Of a stretch of DNA of 64,000 bases, positions 16,829 to 24,367 are shown in pieces (positions within the stretch are counted from its first letter, which is position 1; every line of letters starts with the position of its first letter). The stretch is from Paraburkholderia monticola (GTDB lineage: Bacteria > Pseudomonadota > Gammaproteobacteria > Burkholderiales > Burkholderiaceae). Location of the stretch: the NCBI RefSeq assembly GCF_001580545.1, contig NZ_LRBG01000037.1, positions 682,001-746,000 of the forward strand. Reading direction: 5' to 3'. Made by a program: the position numbers and the translations under genes. The notes beneath the pieces are model-generated. The model saw only the letters and a program-made list of their open reading frames with translations, did not search any database and was not told the DNA's origin.

Positions 16829-17683
16829 ATGCAGATCGAAACCCCCAGCGCGTCCGATGCGGACACGCCCCCACTGAACGACACGAAAGCTCAGCGCGGC
16901 ATCAGCGCGCTCGACAACACCGGCGATCTCCTGCTGGCCCTCGTTGCCGCTGGTCGTCCGCTGTCGCTGCGCGATCTGGCCGCCGCGGCCGGCATGCCCG
17001 CGGCGAAGGCGTTTCCGCATCTGGTGAGTCTGCTCAAGGTGGGCTTGCTGAGCCGCGACGATGCGGGTCTCTTCAGCGCGGGACCGCTCGGCATGGAGCT
17101 CGGCCTGATCGCGTTGCAGCGGATGTCGCCGATTCGCGATGCCGAACCGGAGATCGTCACACTCGCGGCGGAGTCCGGCATGAGCGTCGCGGTATCGATT
17201 CTGGGACCGCTCGGTCCCACCGTGATCCGCTTCGAGGAGTCGGCAAGACCGCAGCACGTGAGTCTGCGGGTGGGCACCGTGATGTCGCTCGTCAACACGG
17301 CGATAGGGCGCGTGTTCGCCGCGCATCTGGCGGACGATGTATTGATCGGGCTGTTGTCGCAGGAATCGATCAGACTCGCGGGCGCGCCGAGCGCCGAGGT
17401 GCTCGTGTCGCCGAAAAAGGGCGCGCCGTCGTTGGCCCCGGCCTATCTGGCGCGTCGCGCGAAGATTCGAGGCGAGGGCATCGATGACGCGCTCGATGCG
17501 CCGGTGCCAGGCATCGGCGCGTTGGCTGCGCCCGTGTTCGATCACACGGGCAGCGTCAGTCTGGTGGTGGCGGTGATTGGTCCGTCGGGCAGCTTCGATT
17601 TCAGCCTGCACGGCACGACCGCGCAAAGGCTGCTCGCCACGACACGACGGCTGTCGTGGCGGTTTGGCTGGATCGAGCGCTGA
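16829..17683 (+). CDS. IclR-family transcriptional regulator (second of a tandem pair)
   Basis: A 284-aa IclR protein with a winged helix around residues 20-80 and a ligand-binding domain ending in DAPVPGIGALAAPVFDH. The ATG at 16829 is chosen over an upstream in-frame start at 16748 because the longer form would overlap the first IclR gene by 76 bases and add a segment without family features. It begins five bases after that gene ends, so the two are cotranscribed. The pair share organisation and motifs but have diverged widely. It is convergent with DUF2783 and the FAD monooxygenase gene. Two regulators for one locus suggest either heteromers or separate ligands; that is inference. Confidence 0.84.
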   Translation: MQIETPSASDADTPPLNDTKAQRGISALDNTGDLLLALVAAGRPLSLRDLAAAAGMPAAKAFPHLVSLLKVGLLSRDDAGLFSAGPLGMELGLIALQRMSPIRDAEPEIVTLAAESGMSVAVSILGPLGPTVIRFEESARPQHVSLRVGTVMSLVNTAIGRVFAAHLADDVLIGLLSQESIRLAGAPSAEVLVSPKKGAPSLAPAYLARRAKIRGEGIDDALDAPVPGIGALAAPVFDHTGSVSLVVAVIGPSGSFDFSLHGTTAQRLLATTRRLSWRFGWIER

Positions 17684-17704
17684 ATAATTCTGCCTGATCC
17701 CAAC

Positions 17705-17935
17705 TCACGCAGCCGGGCGTGGCGGCTCCGCTGCCACCCCCGCGCGCGCCAGCGCGAGCGCTTCGAGCAGCACGTCGACATCGCCGATGTGGTTAGCGAG
17801 CAGCAGCACCAGCTTCGCGTTCATGAACTGGCTTTGCTCGTCGCTGAGTCCGTTGTGCGCGTCGATGAGCTTTTCATAGAACGCGTCGGGATCGGCAATA
17901 TTCGTTTCGATGTTCAGCTTGGTCATGATGGTCAT
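17705..17935 (-). CDS. DUF2783 small protein
   Basis: A 76-aa acidic, helical protein with the DUF2783 core: DPDAFYEKLIDAHNGLS, then LVLLLANHIGD and LLEALALAR. Its ATG overlaps the stop of the FAD monooxygenase gene (ATGA at 17932-17935); a second ATG at 17926 is an alternative start. DUF2783 genes recur directly beside FAD-dependent aromatic monooxygenases, so it may be an accessory or stabilising partner, but no function is established. It is short enough to be missed by length cut-offs, yet the family match and the coupling make it a solid gene. Confidence 0.8.
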   Translation of the reverse strand: MTIMTKLNIETNIADPDAFYEKLIDAHNGLSDEQSQFMNAKLVLLLANHIGDVDVLLEALALARAGVAAEPPRPAA

Positions 17936-19617
17936 CCGTTGCAGGTTGCGCGATCCACGGCCTTGGCGACCGACGCGGTGTCGAGAGCGCGCCAGCGCGC
18001 GCAGACATGCTGGTCCGGGCGCAGCAGATAAAAGGTGCCGGGCCGGGCATCGAAGCGATGCGTGACGATCCCTTCCACGTCCTCGACCATCGTGACGTGC
18101 GGCATGTCGGGCAGAGCGGTCACGGCCGCGCCACGTGGCACGACAATCAGCGAGTGGACTGGAACGGCGAGGCGCGCGAGCGCGCGAAGCTGTTCGGCGC
18201 ATTTCGTCAGGTCGTCCGCCTGGCCGCAGAAATGCACGCCGGTGAAGCCTCCGTGGCCCGTCTGATTCAGGAACCATGCGTCGGCGCCATCGACCTTGAT
18301 GGGCGCGTCGGTGCATGCCGCGCCGGGCATCATCTTGCCGGTGAACGCGTCGGCATCGGGCGTGTTCAGTGGCGAGTCGTGCAGCACCGCCGGCACCGAC
18401 AGACGGCCGCTGTTGACGAGGCGCCGCGCGAACGGACACTCTTTCGCGAGCTTCAGCGTGGCATCGCGGAACATCCGCGACACCGCGCTTTTCGGCGTGA
18501 TGAAGTCGGTGGCGCGCGATGAATTCAGGATGTTTTCGTCCGCGGCATATTCACGCTCCGATGCATAGGTATCGAGCAGGGCGGGCGGCGCGTCGCCGTT
18601 CACGACGAGTCGCAGCTTCCAGGCCAGATTGTCGACATCCTGCACGCCGCTATTCGCGCCGCGCGCGCCGAACGGCGACACGCCATGCGCCGAATCGCCC
18701 GCGAACAGCACGCGGCCATGCCGGAAGCGCTCCATCCGCAAACACGAAAACGTGTAGACGCTGACCCATTCGAGTTCGAACTCGGCATCGTTGCCAAGCA
18801 GTGCTTTCACGCGCGGAATCACTTTCTCAGGCTGCTTTTCCGCGACCGGATCGGCGTCCCAGCCGAGCTGGAAATCGATGCGCCAGACGTTGTCGGGCTG
18901 CCGGTGCAGCAGCACCGATTGGTTGCGATGGAAGGGCGGATCGAACCAGAACCAGCGTTCGGTCGGAAACGGCGCCTTCATTTTCACGTCCGCGATCAGG
19001 AAGCGGTCCTTGAAGGTGCGCCCATGGCTGTCGAGACCGAGTGCCTTGCGAACGGCACTGTGCGAGCCATCGGCGGCGATCACGTATTGCGCGCGCATCG
19101 GATAGAAGCCGTCGGGCGTTTCGACCTGCAACTCGACATGGTCCTCGCGTTGGATCACACCGATGACGTTGCTTTTCCAGCGCATCTGCAGATTCGCGGT
19201 CTGCTTCGCGCGGTCCGCCAGAAAGCCCTCGACGTAGTACTGCTGCAGGTTGATGAAGGCGGGGCGCGCGTGGCCTGTTTCGGGCAGCAGGTTGAAGGTG
19301 TAGATCAGCTCATCCTGCAGAAACACCTTGCCGACGTTCCAGCTCACGCCCTTGTCGACCATCTGCGCGCCGCAACCGAGCCGGTCGAATATTTCGAGCG
19401 TTCGTTTGGCAAAACAGATCGCGCGCGAACCGCTCGATAGCGTGTCGTCGTTGTCGAGCAGGACGGTGCGAACGCCTTGCTGGGCCAGATCGATGGCTGC
19501 GGACAGCCCGACCGGGCCCGCCCCGATCACGACGACCGGGTAGGTGAGCGCGGCACCGGCGTCGTGGTCGGCGGCTCGCTCGTAGTCGAACCGCATCGTT
19601 TGGTAGTCGATCTGCAT
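17932..19617 (-). CDS. FAD-dependent aromatic monooxygenase (MhpA-like)
   Basis: A 561-aa class A flavin hydroxylase. It has the FAD fingerprint VVVIGAGPVGLSAAIDLAQQG, the DG motif in YVIAADGSHSAVRKALG, and the GD motif RVLFAGDSAHGVSPFGARG. The C-terminal domain (HVCARW end) is thioredoxin-like, as in 3-(3-hydroxyphenyl)propionate hydroxylase relatives. The ATG at 19617 is preferred over 19644 because GGAGAC lies immediately upstream of it. It overlaps the DUF2783 gene by four bases. Likely role: ring hydroxylation of an aromatic acid imported by the local MFS carrier. No ring-cleavage dioxygenase is in the window, so the pathway is incomplete here and the exact substrate is unknown. Confidence 0.83.
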   Translation of the reverse strand: MQIDYQTMRFDYERAADHDAGAALTYPVVVIGAGPVGLSAAIDLAQQGVRTVLLDNDDTLSSGSRAICFAKRTLEIFDRLGCGAQMVDKGVSWNVGKVFLQDELIYTFNLLPETGHARPAFINLQQYYVEGFLADRAKQTANLQMRWKSNVIGVIQREDHVELQVETPDGFYPMRAQYVIAADGSHSAVRKALGLDSHGRTFKDRFLIADVKMKAPFPTERWFWFDPPFHRNQSVLLHRQPDNVWRIDFQLGWDADPVAEKQPEKVIPRVKALLGNDAEFELEWVSVYTFSCLRMERFRHGRVLFAGDSAHGVSPFGARGANSGVQDVDNLAWKLRLVVNGDAPPALLDTYASEREYAADENILNSSRATDFITPKSAVSRMFRDATLKLAKECPFARRLVNSGRLSVPAVLHDSPLNTPDADAFTGKMMPGAACTDAPIKVDGADAWFLNQTGHGGFTGVHFCGQADDLTKCAEQLRALARLAVPVHSLIVVPRGAAVTALPDMPHVTMVEDVEGIVTHRFDARPGTFYLLRPDQHVCARWRALDTASVAKAVDRATCNG

Positions 19618-19657
19618 GGCGTCTCCGGGTTCTGCGAGGGGCATCTTGATTAATCTA

Positions 19658-19695
19658 TAGCAAGCGATGTTGCTCCTTGCTAATGCTTGTCATTC
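19658..19695. promoter_or_regulatory. Candidate operator upstream of the FAD monooxygenase
   Basis: TAGCAAG (19658-19664) and CTTGCTA (19676-19682) form a perfect inverted repeat with an 11-base spacer. Just beyond it CTTGTCATTC (19686-19695) repeats exactly the ten bases at 15916-15925 beside the MBL/IclR promoters. It is 40 to 80 bases upstream of the start at 19617, a normal position for an IclR site. Confidence 0.5.
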
Positions 19696-20060
19696 TATAA
19701 AGCTTTTGGAGCGATCGAATCTGTATTTACCCTGGTGCCCGCGGGCCAGGTTCGGTGGGGCGTGATCGCCAAATCACATTTCGTCATAAGGTTTCGCGCT
19801 TCTTATATCAAATCGTGATACGTCGTCGACGCAGCCTCAGGCTTTTGGCATGTACGGCGTGACAGAAACTCCACGATTTCGGCCACATCAAAGCGCGGAC
19901 TTCGCCGGACCACTATGCTTCACTGCAGCACGAAGGCGACGTCGGCAGGTGCCTCCAAGGCCCCGGTTGGGATTTGCAAACGACGTCGATTCTCAGAGTC
20001 TTCCCCCACGTTCACTGATCACCAACGCCTTTCGACGTTGCTCTGTCAGGGAGGTCGCCA
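19696..20060. other. Divergent intergenic region, no gene seen
   Basis: No open frame here has family features or a Shine-Dalgarno. It separates the FAD monooxygenase from the ATP-grasp operon. Its last bases (20050-20056) form the strong GGGAGG ribosome-binding site of the downstream gene. Confidence 0.4.
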
Positions 20061-21101
20061 ATGAGTACACCTGATGGATCCAGGAGGCGCAGGGAATCTT
20101 ATCGGTGGAGAATCCGGCCCATGCCGACGAATATCCTTGAAAGCAATGCTGGCGAGAACGCATCAATAGCATCGACAGGAATATGCATATTCAATAAGGG
20201 CGTCGCCGCGATCAGTTTTGGCGTGCTTCACGGCGTGAAATATTTCCTTCCCGATGCGGTTTTTCTGTTTCTTTCACATCGCCGACGAGTGGGACGATTT
20301 CCGCATTTGAGAAACCCGTCGACGTTCAACGAAATCATTCTGGATCGCTGTCTGCATCCGGACCCGATATGGAGCATCCTCGCCGACAAGCTCGCGGTCC
20401 GAGACTATGTGAAGGCCAAGGTAGGGGAGAAGCATCTGATTCCCCTGATCGCCGCGCCCGACGTTTTCAGCGCGGACGTATTCGACTCGCTCCCGGATTC
20501 ATTCGTCATGAAGGCGAACCACGGGTGCGGTTTTGTGAAGGTAGTCTGGAATAAGGGCGATGTTTCGTTCGAAGAACTGCGCAAGATTGCGGACGAATGG
20601 CTGGCGACTGACTTCTACCTCGCTTCGCGCGAACGGCATTATCGGTCGATCACGCCTCGGATCTACTTCGAGAAGTTACTGATCGATCGAAGCGGCAAGG
20701 TGCCCGCCGACTACAAGATCAATATCTTCGAACGGGAAAATGGCGCGCCGGTGATTTATACCGGTGTGGTGTCGGACCGGTTCGGCGCGCCCCGGCACGA
20801 TTTCTACGACACGGATTGGAACCGGCTGGATATCGCGGCGGCCGGCTACCCGTGCAGCGCGGAACCGACTCCGCGCCCGCCCAATTGGGCTGAGGTCATC
20901 AGCGTGGCGAGGCGGCTTTCGGCGGGCCTCGGCTATGTGCGCGTGGATCTTTACGCATTTGACGGCGAGATCTTTTTCGGCGAATTGACGTTCACACCGG
21001 GGGCCGGCGTGACGCGTTTCTCGCGAGACAGTTTCGACGACGAGTGGGGGCGCCTGATCAGGACCATGCCGTCACCGCAGCTCAGCGACGCATGGGGATG
21101 A
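20061..21101 (+). CDS. TupA-like ATP-grasp enzyme
   Basis: A 346-aa protein of the TupA-like ATP-grasp family, named after the teichuronopeptide enzyme TupA. The family path is clear: VGRFPHLRNPSTFNE, DKLAVRDYVK, SFVMKANHGCGFVKVV (ATP-binding Lys region), then GYVRVDLYA and FFGELTFTPGAG, which carry the metal-binding acidic residues. ATP-grasp enzymes ligate a carboxylate to an amine or thiol through an acyl-phosphate. The ATG at 20061 has GGGAGG six bases upstream and gives an N-terminal extension of about 50 residues. The gene overlaps the DUF6875-like gene by four bases. A paralogue lies at 32249-33127. The substrate is unknown; capsule or a small peptide are both possible. Confidence 0.82.
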   Translation: MSTPDGSRRRRESYRWRIRPMPTNILESNAGENASIASTGICIFNKGVAAISFGVLHGVKYFLPDAVFLFLSHRRRVGRFPHLRNPSTFNEIILDRCLHPDPIWSILADKLAVRDYVKAKVGEKHLIPLIAAPDVFSADVFDSLPDSFVMKANHGCGFVKVVWNKGDVSFEELRKIADEWLATDFYLASRERHYRSITPRIYFEKLLIDRSGKVPADYKINIFERENGAPVIYTGVVSDRFGAPRHDFYDTDWNRLDIAAAGYPCSAEPTPRPPNWAEVISVARRLSAGLGYVRVDLYAFDGEIFFGELTFTPGAGVTRFSRDSFDDEWGRLIRTMPSPQLSDAWG

Positions 21102-21709
21102 CTATGGCGACACGCGTATCGGAATCGCAACCGGTATCTTTCGAAGAGGCGTCGCGTGATGCACGGTTATCCCGAATCGTCGATTGGATCGATCGGTTTT
21201 TGTGCGTTCCGAACCCGGCACTGGGGCGCACCGGCAACGTGTGCCCTTACGCCAAAACGGCGATACTGAAAAGGTCGCTCGAGTTTTACCGTAACTTCTC
21301 CCGCAGCGTGGCGGGATTGGCCAGCGACATGGAACAGCACCTGGAGGAATTTCTTCAAAGCAAGCGAAGCGACGACATATACTACTGTCGTCTCGTCATC
21401 CCCGACGAGCTGGGCGATGCGTCGAGCGCGATAGAGTGTGTGCAGAAGCAGCTCAAGCCCATGTTCGTCGAACGTCATTTGATGATCGGTCAGTTTTTCC
21501 CGGACTGCGCCGAGCCAGGGCTGCACAACAGAGCGTTCCGTCCGTTGCAAACGCCTGTTCCATTGCTTGCGATCCGGCATATGGTTTTGAGCGATATCGC
21601 ATTCCTGTACGGCAACGAGCGGTACATGACTGCCTATCTGGAGAACTTCGAAGAACGCGGCAGCGTCGCCATTCGACAATTCGAGGCGAGCATGGAGGCA
21701 CCGAAATGA
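21098..21709 (+). CDS. DUF6875-like protein
   Basis: A 203-aa soluble protein. The stretch GRTGNVCPYAKTA near residue 45 and the later LHNRAFRPLQTPVPLLAIRH followed by MVLSDIAFL resemble the DUF6875 family as I remember it; I cannot confirm that by search. Such proteins have no established activity. The start at 21098 overlaps the ATP-grasp stop (ATGA), and its own stop overlaps the next start in the same way, so all three genes are translationally coupled. An ATG at 21104 is an alternative start. A conserved Cys-Pro near the N-terminus and two His in the FRPL-to-MV region are the likely functional residues. Confidence 0.65.
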   Translation: MTMATRVSESQPVSFEEASRDARLSRIVDWIDRFLCVPNPALGRTGNVCPYAKTAILKRSLEFYRNFSRSVAGLASDMEQHLEEFLQSKRSDDIYYCRLVIPDELGDASSAIECVQKQLKPMFVERHLMIGQFFPDCAEPGLHNRAFRPLQTPVPLLAIRHMVLSDIAFLYGNERYMTAYLENFEERGSVAIRQFEASMEAPK

Positions 21710-22428
21710 GTTCATCAAAAGTCGATATTTTTGCTGAGCACATCTACAGACACAGCACCTATGTCGAGAAAATCAACCTGAGCTTCTGTCAGTTTTTCCT
21801 TAGGTCGCCCTCGGGAACGCTTTGCATCGAGACGGGCGCGCGAGCCGACTTTTCATTGATGAGCGCGACGCTTCGTGAAACGGGAATCGATGTGGCGTCC
21901 GTCAGCAGTGTCATCGTGCCGCATTTCGAAGACGATGAAATGGGCGCCTTGCCCGAGTTCGTCGCGCTCAACAAAGGCGTGGTTGCGTACGCGCATCCGA
22001 TCTGTTCGCACGCGTTGTCGGATATCTTCCCGGTCAAGGTGAAACCACTGAAAGACGAGGCACCCACCAGGATCAACGATGAAGTCATCGTGCCGATTTT
22101 CGTCAAGCACGTGCATCAATGGGATGCGTTGGTCATCTATGTGCCGCGGCTCAAGGCACTTTTTTCTTCCGATATCTTCATGCGCTTCGGACCCGTGGAT
22201 GGAGAATCGAAAGACCCGGTAGCCGGCATGATCGCGTCGATCGAGCAGTCTGAATACCTGCCCTCGATCGAGTATTTCCACCGCGCGTTGAACAAGATAA
22301 AAAAATACGATATCGAGTCGATATTTCCGATGCACGGCCCCGCCATTCACGGGGACGCTGCGGCCGTGGTCGATGGGCTGATTGATTACTGCGTGCGGAA
22401 GCTCGGCAAAGAAGCGGTGCTGGGCTGA
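21706..22428 (+). CDS. Stand-alone ODP/flavodiiron-like MBL-fold protein
   Basis: A 240-aa MBL-fold protein. The first motif is HFEDDEMGAL, that is H-x-E-x-D as in the oxygen-binding diiron (ODP) domain of flavodiiron proteins, not the HxHxDH of hydrolases. Further possible ligands follow in the expected order: His in VKHVHQWD, Asp in LFSSDIF, and His in PMHGPAIHG. No flavodoxin or rubredoxin domain is attached. Its ATG overlaps the stop of the DUF6875-like gene. ODP relatives reduce O2 or NO or act as sensors; in this operon a redox or oxidative tailoring step is an equally open possibility. It ends 21 bases before a long hairpin that probably terminates the operon. Confidence 0.7.
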   Translation: MSSSKVDIFAEHIYRHSTYVEKINLSFCQFFLRSPSGTLCIETGARADFSLMSATLRETGIDVASVSSVIVPHFEDDEMGALPEFVALNKGVVAYAHPICSHALSDIFPVKVKPLKDEAPTRINDEVIVPIFVKHVHQWDALVIYVPRLKALFSSDIFMRFGPVDGESKDPVAGMIASIEQSEYLPSIEYFHRALNKIKKYDIESIFPMHGPAIHGDAAAVVDGLIDYCVRKLGKEAVLG

Positions 22429-22449
22429 ATTCTGCCCGGTCGCAGGCTG

Positions 22450-22521
22450 ACGGAAATACGCGCATCCCACTGTGATGACGACGCGATTGGCGTCATGACG
22501 GTCGGATGCGCGTATTTCCGT
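22450..22521. terminator. Long perfect hairpin after the ATP-grasp operon
   Basis: Arms at 22450-22467 and 22504-22521 are exact 18-base reverse complements. A second hairpin nests inside: ATGACG at 22475-22480 pairs with CGTCAT at 22491-22496. It lies 21 bases after the ODP-like stop. There is no strong T tract, so it could be a factor-dependent terminator, a structured 3' end that protects RNA, or a small mobile repeat. Confidence 0.5.
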
Positions 22522-22711
22522 GTGGCCCAGTGGTTCCCCCGCCTGTGCAGGTCCGCCTACGAATTAGCTAACCGGATTCCCTGCCTCCAAACTTCGTAAC
22601 GAATATCCCAGCGAATCGCACTTTTGTCCAAAGCCCGGCGAGCCAATGTCGGCTACGCTCGCGAGCGGAGACAATGCCCCGGAATAGAAAGGGGGCTTCA
22701 TAAGGCGATAC

Positions 22712-24244
22712 ATGAAACTGGTCCATCAACTTCCGTTGGCGCTGGGCGCCGCGTTGCTGGTCGCTTCGGGGGCGGGGCTATTCGGCGTGTGGCAGATGAA
22801 CGATGCCGCCAACGCATACGAGCGGCTCGTTCTGGTTGACGATGCGCAGGCCCGCCGAGTCGACGATGCGCTCGTCGCATTCAAGAACCAGGTGCAGAAC
22901 GGCAAGGACATCCTGCTACGCGGCAAAGACCCCGAGCAATTCAAAAAGTACTGGCGCGGATTCCAGAATTATGAAGACGCGGTGCAAACGGCAACGGAAA
23001 AGCTCGCGCGAGAATTGCCGCCAGGCGTTGCGCACGCGAAACTCGAACGTTTCAACCTGCTGCATCAGGAAATGGGCGCATCGTTTCGCAGGGCGCTGCA
23101 GGCGTTCGAAGCCTCGGGCTTCGACATCACCGTTGGCGACCGGGCGATCGACGGGATCGACCGCGACTCCGCGATTACGCTGCGCGAAGCGGGCGCCGCG
23201 ATCGTCGCGCAGACATCCGCTGCCGCCGCGCTCGCGAAAGCAACCCAAAGGCGCGCCACGTTCGCGAGTATCGGCGTGATGGCGGTCATCGCGCTCGCGG
23301 GCGTCGTGGCCGCCCTGAAGTTCTCGCGTGCGATCACGCGCAAGCTCGGCGGCGAGCCTGACGACGCGCGTGAGGCGGCACGCCAGATCGCGACCGGTAA
23401 TCTCGATGTCGATCTGCATCTGCAACCCGGCGACACCGACAGCCTGATGGCCGCAATGCATGCGATGACGGTGGCGCTCGCGCGTATCGTCGCCCAGGTG
23501 CGCATGAGCAGCGACGCCGTGGCGACAGGTTCGGCGCAAATAGCATCGGGCAACGCGAATCTGAGTCAGCGCACCGAGGAGCAGGCGAGCGCGCTCCAGC
23601 AAACCGCGGCGTCGATGGAGCAATTGAGTGCCACGGTGAAGCAGAACGCGGTGAATGCGCTCGAAGCCAGCGAGATCGCGACCAGCGCTTCGACGATCGC
23701 GGTGCAGGGGGGCCACCTCGTGGGTGCGGTCGTCGAGACGATGAAGGGCATCAATCAGAGTTCGCGCAAGATCGGCGAGATTATCGGCATCATCAATGAC
23801 ATCGCGGCGCAGACCAATATTCTCGCGCTGAACGCGGCGGTCGAGGCAGCACGTGCGGGAGAGCAGGGCCGAGGGTTCGCTGTCGTCGCGAGCGAGGTGC
23901 GTTCGCTCGCGAAACGCAGCGCGCAAGCGGCTCACGAGATTCGGGAATTGATTTCCGCAAGCGTGGAGCGCGTCGATCATGGCAGCGCGCTCGTCGACGA
24001 GGCAGGGGCGACGATGACGCAGGTCGTGAGCACGATTCAGCGCGTCAGTATCCTCGTGGCGGAAATCAGCAACGCCGGTGCGCAGCAGAGCGTGGGCGTC
24101 GGGCAAATCGGTGAAGCGGTCAACCAGATGGATGAGACGACGCAGCAAAACGCGGCCCTCGTCGAAGAAAGCGCCGCCGCGGCCGAGAGCTTGAGGCAAC
24201 AGGCTGCAACCCTCGTCGACTGCGTCGCGCAGTTCAGGTTTTGA
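22712..24244 (+). CDS. Methyl-accepting chemotaxis protein
   Basis: A 510-aa transmembrane chemoreceptor. Membrane segments are near residues 7-28 and 190-210, enclosing a periplasmic four-helix-type sensor of about 160 residues. A HAMP domain follows, then a cytoplasmic coiled coil whose conserved hairpin tip contains DIAAQTNILALNAAVEAARA and GRGFAVVASEVRSLAKRSA. The C-terminus lacks the NWETF-like pentapeptide that tethers CheR/CheB. The signal sensed is not evident. It stands alone on the plus strand. Its ATG is preceded by a purine-rich stretch about 12 bases upstream. Confidence 0.88.
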   Translation: MKLVHQLPLALGAALLVASGAGLFGVWQMNDAANAYERLVLVDDAQARRVDDALVAFKNQVQNGKDILLRGKDPEQFKKYWRGFQNYEDAVQTATEKLARELPPGVAHAKLERFNLLHQEMGASFRRALQAFEASGFDITVGDRAIDGIDRDSAITLREAGAAIVAQTSAAAALAKATQRRATFASIGVMAVIALAGVVAALKFSRAITRKLGGEPDDAREAARQIATGNLDVDLHLQPGDTDSLMAAMHAMTVALARIVAQVRMSSDAVATGSAQIASGNANLSQRTEEQASALQQTAASMEQLSATVKQNAVNALEASEIATSASTIAVQGGHLVGAVVETMKGINQSSRKIGEIIGIINDIAAQTNILALNAAVEAARAGEQGRGFAVVASEVRSLAKRSAQAAHEIRELISASVERVDHGSALVDEAGATMTQVVSTIQRVSILVAEISNAGAQQSVGVGQIGEAVNQMDETTQQNAALVEESAAAAESLRQQAATLVDCVAQFRF

Positions 24245-24367
24245 GCGGCCGGTTCGATGAAATCGAGCGGCCTTGCATCGGGTTGACTACTCTTAAGGAA
24301 CCCGGTCCGGCGGTGATCGAGATCGGCTGAGGGCAGACGCGTAACCAGACAGTGTAAGAGGCCGCCC

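Noticed and set aside
19850..20074. 74-codon plus-strand frame upstream of the ATP-grasp gene
   Set aside because: Overlaps the ATP-grasp start, is Arg/Pro-rich and has no ribosome-binding site.
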